64,000 nt of DNA. Source: JABDMH01 sp965223025. GTDB lineage: Bacteria > Bacteroidota > Bacteroidia > Chitinophagales > Saprospiraceae. The stretch is from the NCBI GenBank assembly GCA_965223025.1, contig CBDCVP010000021.1:496001-560000 (forward strand). Reading direction: 5' to 3'. A program made the translations under genes and the position numbers. Within the stretch, counting starts at the first letter, position 1. Each line of letters begins with the position of its first letter. The notes beneath the pieces were generated by a model. It saw only the letters and a list, made by a program, of their open reading frames with translations. It had not been told where the DNA came from and searched no databases. This document shows positions 62,199 to 64,000 of the stretch, piece by piece.

Positions 62199-63248
62199 AT
62201 GAAGGTTAAAGCCCATATCGCGAAATTGATCACACGTGTACTCGATGGATCCGCTACGTCTGTGGAAAGATCTGAGTTAGAGCACTGGAGATCTCTTGCG
62301 ACGGAAAACAATACACACTATCTTGCGCTAAAGGCCATATGGTCGATGGCAGGGGACATTGGATATGTGGACCAAATCGACGTCGATGCCGCACTGCAGA
62401 AGATGACTTCCGGCAAAACTGAGGCTGAACATTCCAGATCTTATAAAATAATCAGGCCGATCTTGCGCTGGGAGGTCGCAGCTGCATTGCTAGGGGCCAT
62501 CCTTCTTTTCCAATTCTTATTTCAAGATGCATCCAAAATCCAATCTTCCAATGCCGCCATCTTTAGCGCCGTGCAAGATACCAGTTTACGGTTGTCCGAT
62601 GGTTCGAATGTAAGACTCTACTCAGGAGCCGAGTTGACCGTCTCAGACTTTGACCTGGAAAGGAAGCGAGAAGTTTATCTATCGGGTTCAGCAAGTTTTG
62701 ATGTAGCCAATCAGATGGATAAACCATTTGTCGTTGGTATGGATGACGCTTTTATCAGGGTCTTGGGCACCGTATTTGAGATAACAGATCATGTTGATTC
62801 TACAGTGATATCTGTTTCCGAAGGCAAAGTGTTTGTTGGACTGAATAATGATAAGTCGCAGTACAGAATCTTGACGGCAGATATGTCGGTGACTTTGATT
62901 GGCGGAGTTTTTGCAGTAAAGCAAAAGAGCTTATCACAGGAGGTACTTGATGTGGTAGAGGAGCCCAAACAGCGGGCAGTGAAACCGAGGAAGAAAAAGC
63001 GCCTGGCTCGGTCAAAGAGGAAAGTGAGTAGATCATTGCGATTTAGCAATAAGTTGATGACCGATGTGATTAAGGAAATCAACCGTTCATTTGGAGATGT
63101 GGTTGTTTTAGACGACAACCTCGTTGTAGATTGTAGAATAGATGCCAATTTTAATAAGACAGATCTTGAGACGATTGTGCAATCCATTAAGAATGTTTGT
63201 GGCTTAGAAAGTCGAGAGCTTAATGGGAAAATCGTATTATATAAGTAG
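62199..63248 (+). CDS. FecR-family anti-sigma factor
   Basis: The 349-residue protein has a cytoplasmic N-terminus (LITRVLDGSATSVERSEL), TM at about 90-108 (WEVAAALLGAILLFQFLFQ) and a periplasmic FecR domain (RLSDGSNVRLYSGAELTVSD, FVVGMDDAFIRVLGTVFEI). A basic linker KPRKKKRLARSKRKVSR (about 265-281) follows, then a DUF4974 domain (SNKLMTDVIKEINRSFGDVV). It should bind the ECF sigma factor encoded upstream and relay a signal from the receptor-like protein downstream, whose start codon overlaps it by 26 bp. The strongly basic linker is unusual. Confidence 0.92.
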   Translation: MKVKAHIAKLITRVLDGSATSVERSELEHWRSLATENNTHYLALKAIWSMAGDIGYVDQIDVDAALQKMTSGKTEAEHSRSYKIIRPILRWEVAAALLGAILLFQFLFQDASKIQSSNAAIFSAVQDTSLRLSDGSNVRLYSGAELTVSDFDLERKREVYLSGSASFDVANQMDKPFVVGMDDAFIRVLGTVFEITDHVDSTVISVSEGKVFVGLNNDKSQYRILTADMSVTLIGGVFAVKQKSLSQEVLDVVEEPKQRAVKPRKKKRLARSKRKVSRSLRFSNKLMTDVIKEINRSFGDVVVLDDNLVVDCRIDANFNKTDLETIVQSIKNVCGLESRELNGKIVLYK

Positions 63249-64000
63249 TATTTTCAACTGGATTTCAGTCCTCCTGATCTTCCAAACTCCCTTTCTAAGC
63301 GCTCAAAGTTACCACTCCACCACCGTTCAGCTATCAGACACCAGTCTATATTTATCTGATCTACTACATACGATTGAAGAGCAATCTCAACTAAAGTTTG
63401 CCTTTGATCCCCGTATATTTCCAAAATATCAAAAGCACCATACGGCAGCTGGAAAGGTGCCATTGACTTCACTGCTGACAGATCTCCTGGCACCTAACGA
63501 CATCGAGTGGAGGATCGTCGGAAATCAGATCATCTTACAGCGCAATAAGCCACGTCTGGTTCAAGTGCAGGGCTGGGTACAGGACCACTTCTCCCTGCTA
63601 CCGATCTGTGGAGCAGTGGTCAGGAGCACTTTATCCGATTCGAACTTTACACGTACAGATGACTATGGATATTTTGTCTTAGAGTTGACCGAGGGTTTAC
63701 ACAGCCTGCAAGCAGTCAGTGCGATTGACACATCTGGGCTTTTGCAAATAGAACTATACGATGACATGAGTGTGCGGATACAAATGAATGGCTCTGATGT
63801 CCCTAAAACTCGACAGGCTGCCTCCACCTTTCGATTGTCAAGTCTCAATCATTTTAGTGATGCTTCTGCCCGGCGAACCCGATTCTTCACAGACCGTTTT
63901 GGAGGTTCGGATTCACATTCACTTTGGATCTCAAAAAGTGAGCAGGATCTGAGTCACTCACCTGCTGAATACACCAAGGTACCTGAAAAGAACAGCCATG
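63223..64000 (+). CDS. STN-domain outer-membrane receptor-like protein (partial)
   Basis: The frame starts at ATG 63223 (MGKSYYISSIFNWISVLLIF, signal peptide ending near FLSAQ) and is open to the window end, at least 259 residues. Residues 40-105 form a secretin/TonB N-terminal (STN) domain (LYLSDLLHTIEEQSQLKFAF, DIEWRIVGNQIILQRN). Residues 110-185 form a carboxypeptidase-D-like regulatory domain (VQVQGWVQDHFSLLPICGAV). No TonB plug is visible yet. It is translationally coupled to fecR. It probably belongs to the SusC/FecA-like signalling transporters, or to a beta-barrel relative. Confidence 0.8.
   Translation, partial: MGKSYYISSIFNWISVLLIFQTPFLSAQSYHSTTVQLSDTSLYLSDLLHTIEEQSQLKFAFDPRIFPKYQKHHTAAGKVPLTSLLTDLLAPNDIEWRIVGNQIILQRNKPRLVQVQGWVQDHFSLLPICGAVVRSTLSDSNFTRTDDYGYFVLELTEGLHSLQAVSAIDTSGLLQIELYDDMSVRIQMNGSDVPKTRQAASTFRLSSLNHFSDASARRTRFFTDRFGGSDSHSLWISKSEQDLSHSPAEYTKVPEKNSH

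Noticed and set aside
1..64000. CRISPR arrays, rRNA and tRNA genes
   Set aside because: No regularly spaced short direct repeats and no tRNA- or rRNA-like sequence were noticed on either strand.

Overview
The window looks like a chromosomal segment of a Bacteroidota bacterium, probably Saprospirales-like. The evidence is a type IX secretion sorting tail (41.9-44.5 kb), an ECF sigma/FecR/TonB-receptor triad at the right edge, DUF6702, DUF4974-type FecR and DUF1080 families, and a Bacteroidota-like promoter at 19.68 kb. The genus assignment is inference.

Left part, about 0.2-26.2 kb: a mobile-gene region built as an integron cassette array. I find 13 attC-like sites plus one truncated half-site and one orphan right core, all in the same (+) orientation. 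Between them lie single-gene or two-gene cassettes: HigBA, a DUF4160/DUF2442-HTH pair, a Reg_prop lipoprotein, several unknowns, and an ORF-less cassette present three times. No integron integrase gene is in the window; for this orientation it would be expected to the left. The array has been invaded by a group II intron (2.2-4.1 kb), two near-identical IS21-family copies (6.5-9.1 and 22.0-24.7 kb), a second IS21-type element (26.2-28.7 kb, plus a remnant at 12.6-13.3 kb), a complete IS4-family element (11.5-12.6 kb) and three truncated IS91-family pieces whose ends abut attC sites. An esterase and a GH51 arabinofuranosidase gene (15.9-18.8 kb) sit between IS remnants inside this region. IS66 remnants and a broken ParE toxin (28.7-30.2 kb) mark the edge.

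Middle part, 30.2-48.5 kb: ordinary chromosomal genes. These are yidD with a DUF6702 gene, ahcY, a frameshifted FtsX/MacB-type permease, an exported RraA-like protein, two secreted beta-propellers, a T9SS-secreted BNR-repeat protein, a DUF1080 protein, aquaporin, and a trypsin-like protease with a small lipoprotein.

Right part, 49-64 kb: regulatory modules. First comes a subtilase lipoprotein, an exported TPR-CHAT protease, and a convergent ECF sigma/TPR anti-sigma pair. Then comes the most interesting stretch, 55.0-61.4 kb: a FIST sensor - histidine kinase - single-receiver operon converges on an operon for an NtrC-type sigma-54 activator plus an Hpt protein. In the 1.6-kb gene-free interval between them are three tandem transcription units on the minus strand. 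Each has a 15-bp palindrome-like TTCCA-N5-TGGAA site, exactly 54 bp, a TGGCAC (-24-like) element, a gene-free transcript region and an intrinsic-terminator hairpin. The layout parallels the Vibrio LuxU-LuxO-Qrr circuit: phosphorelay, then sigma-54 activator, then multiple small RNAs. I propose it as an undescribed Bacteroidota equivalent. The window ends in an ECF sigma - FecR - STN-domain outer-membrane protein operon.
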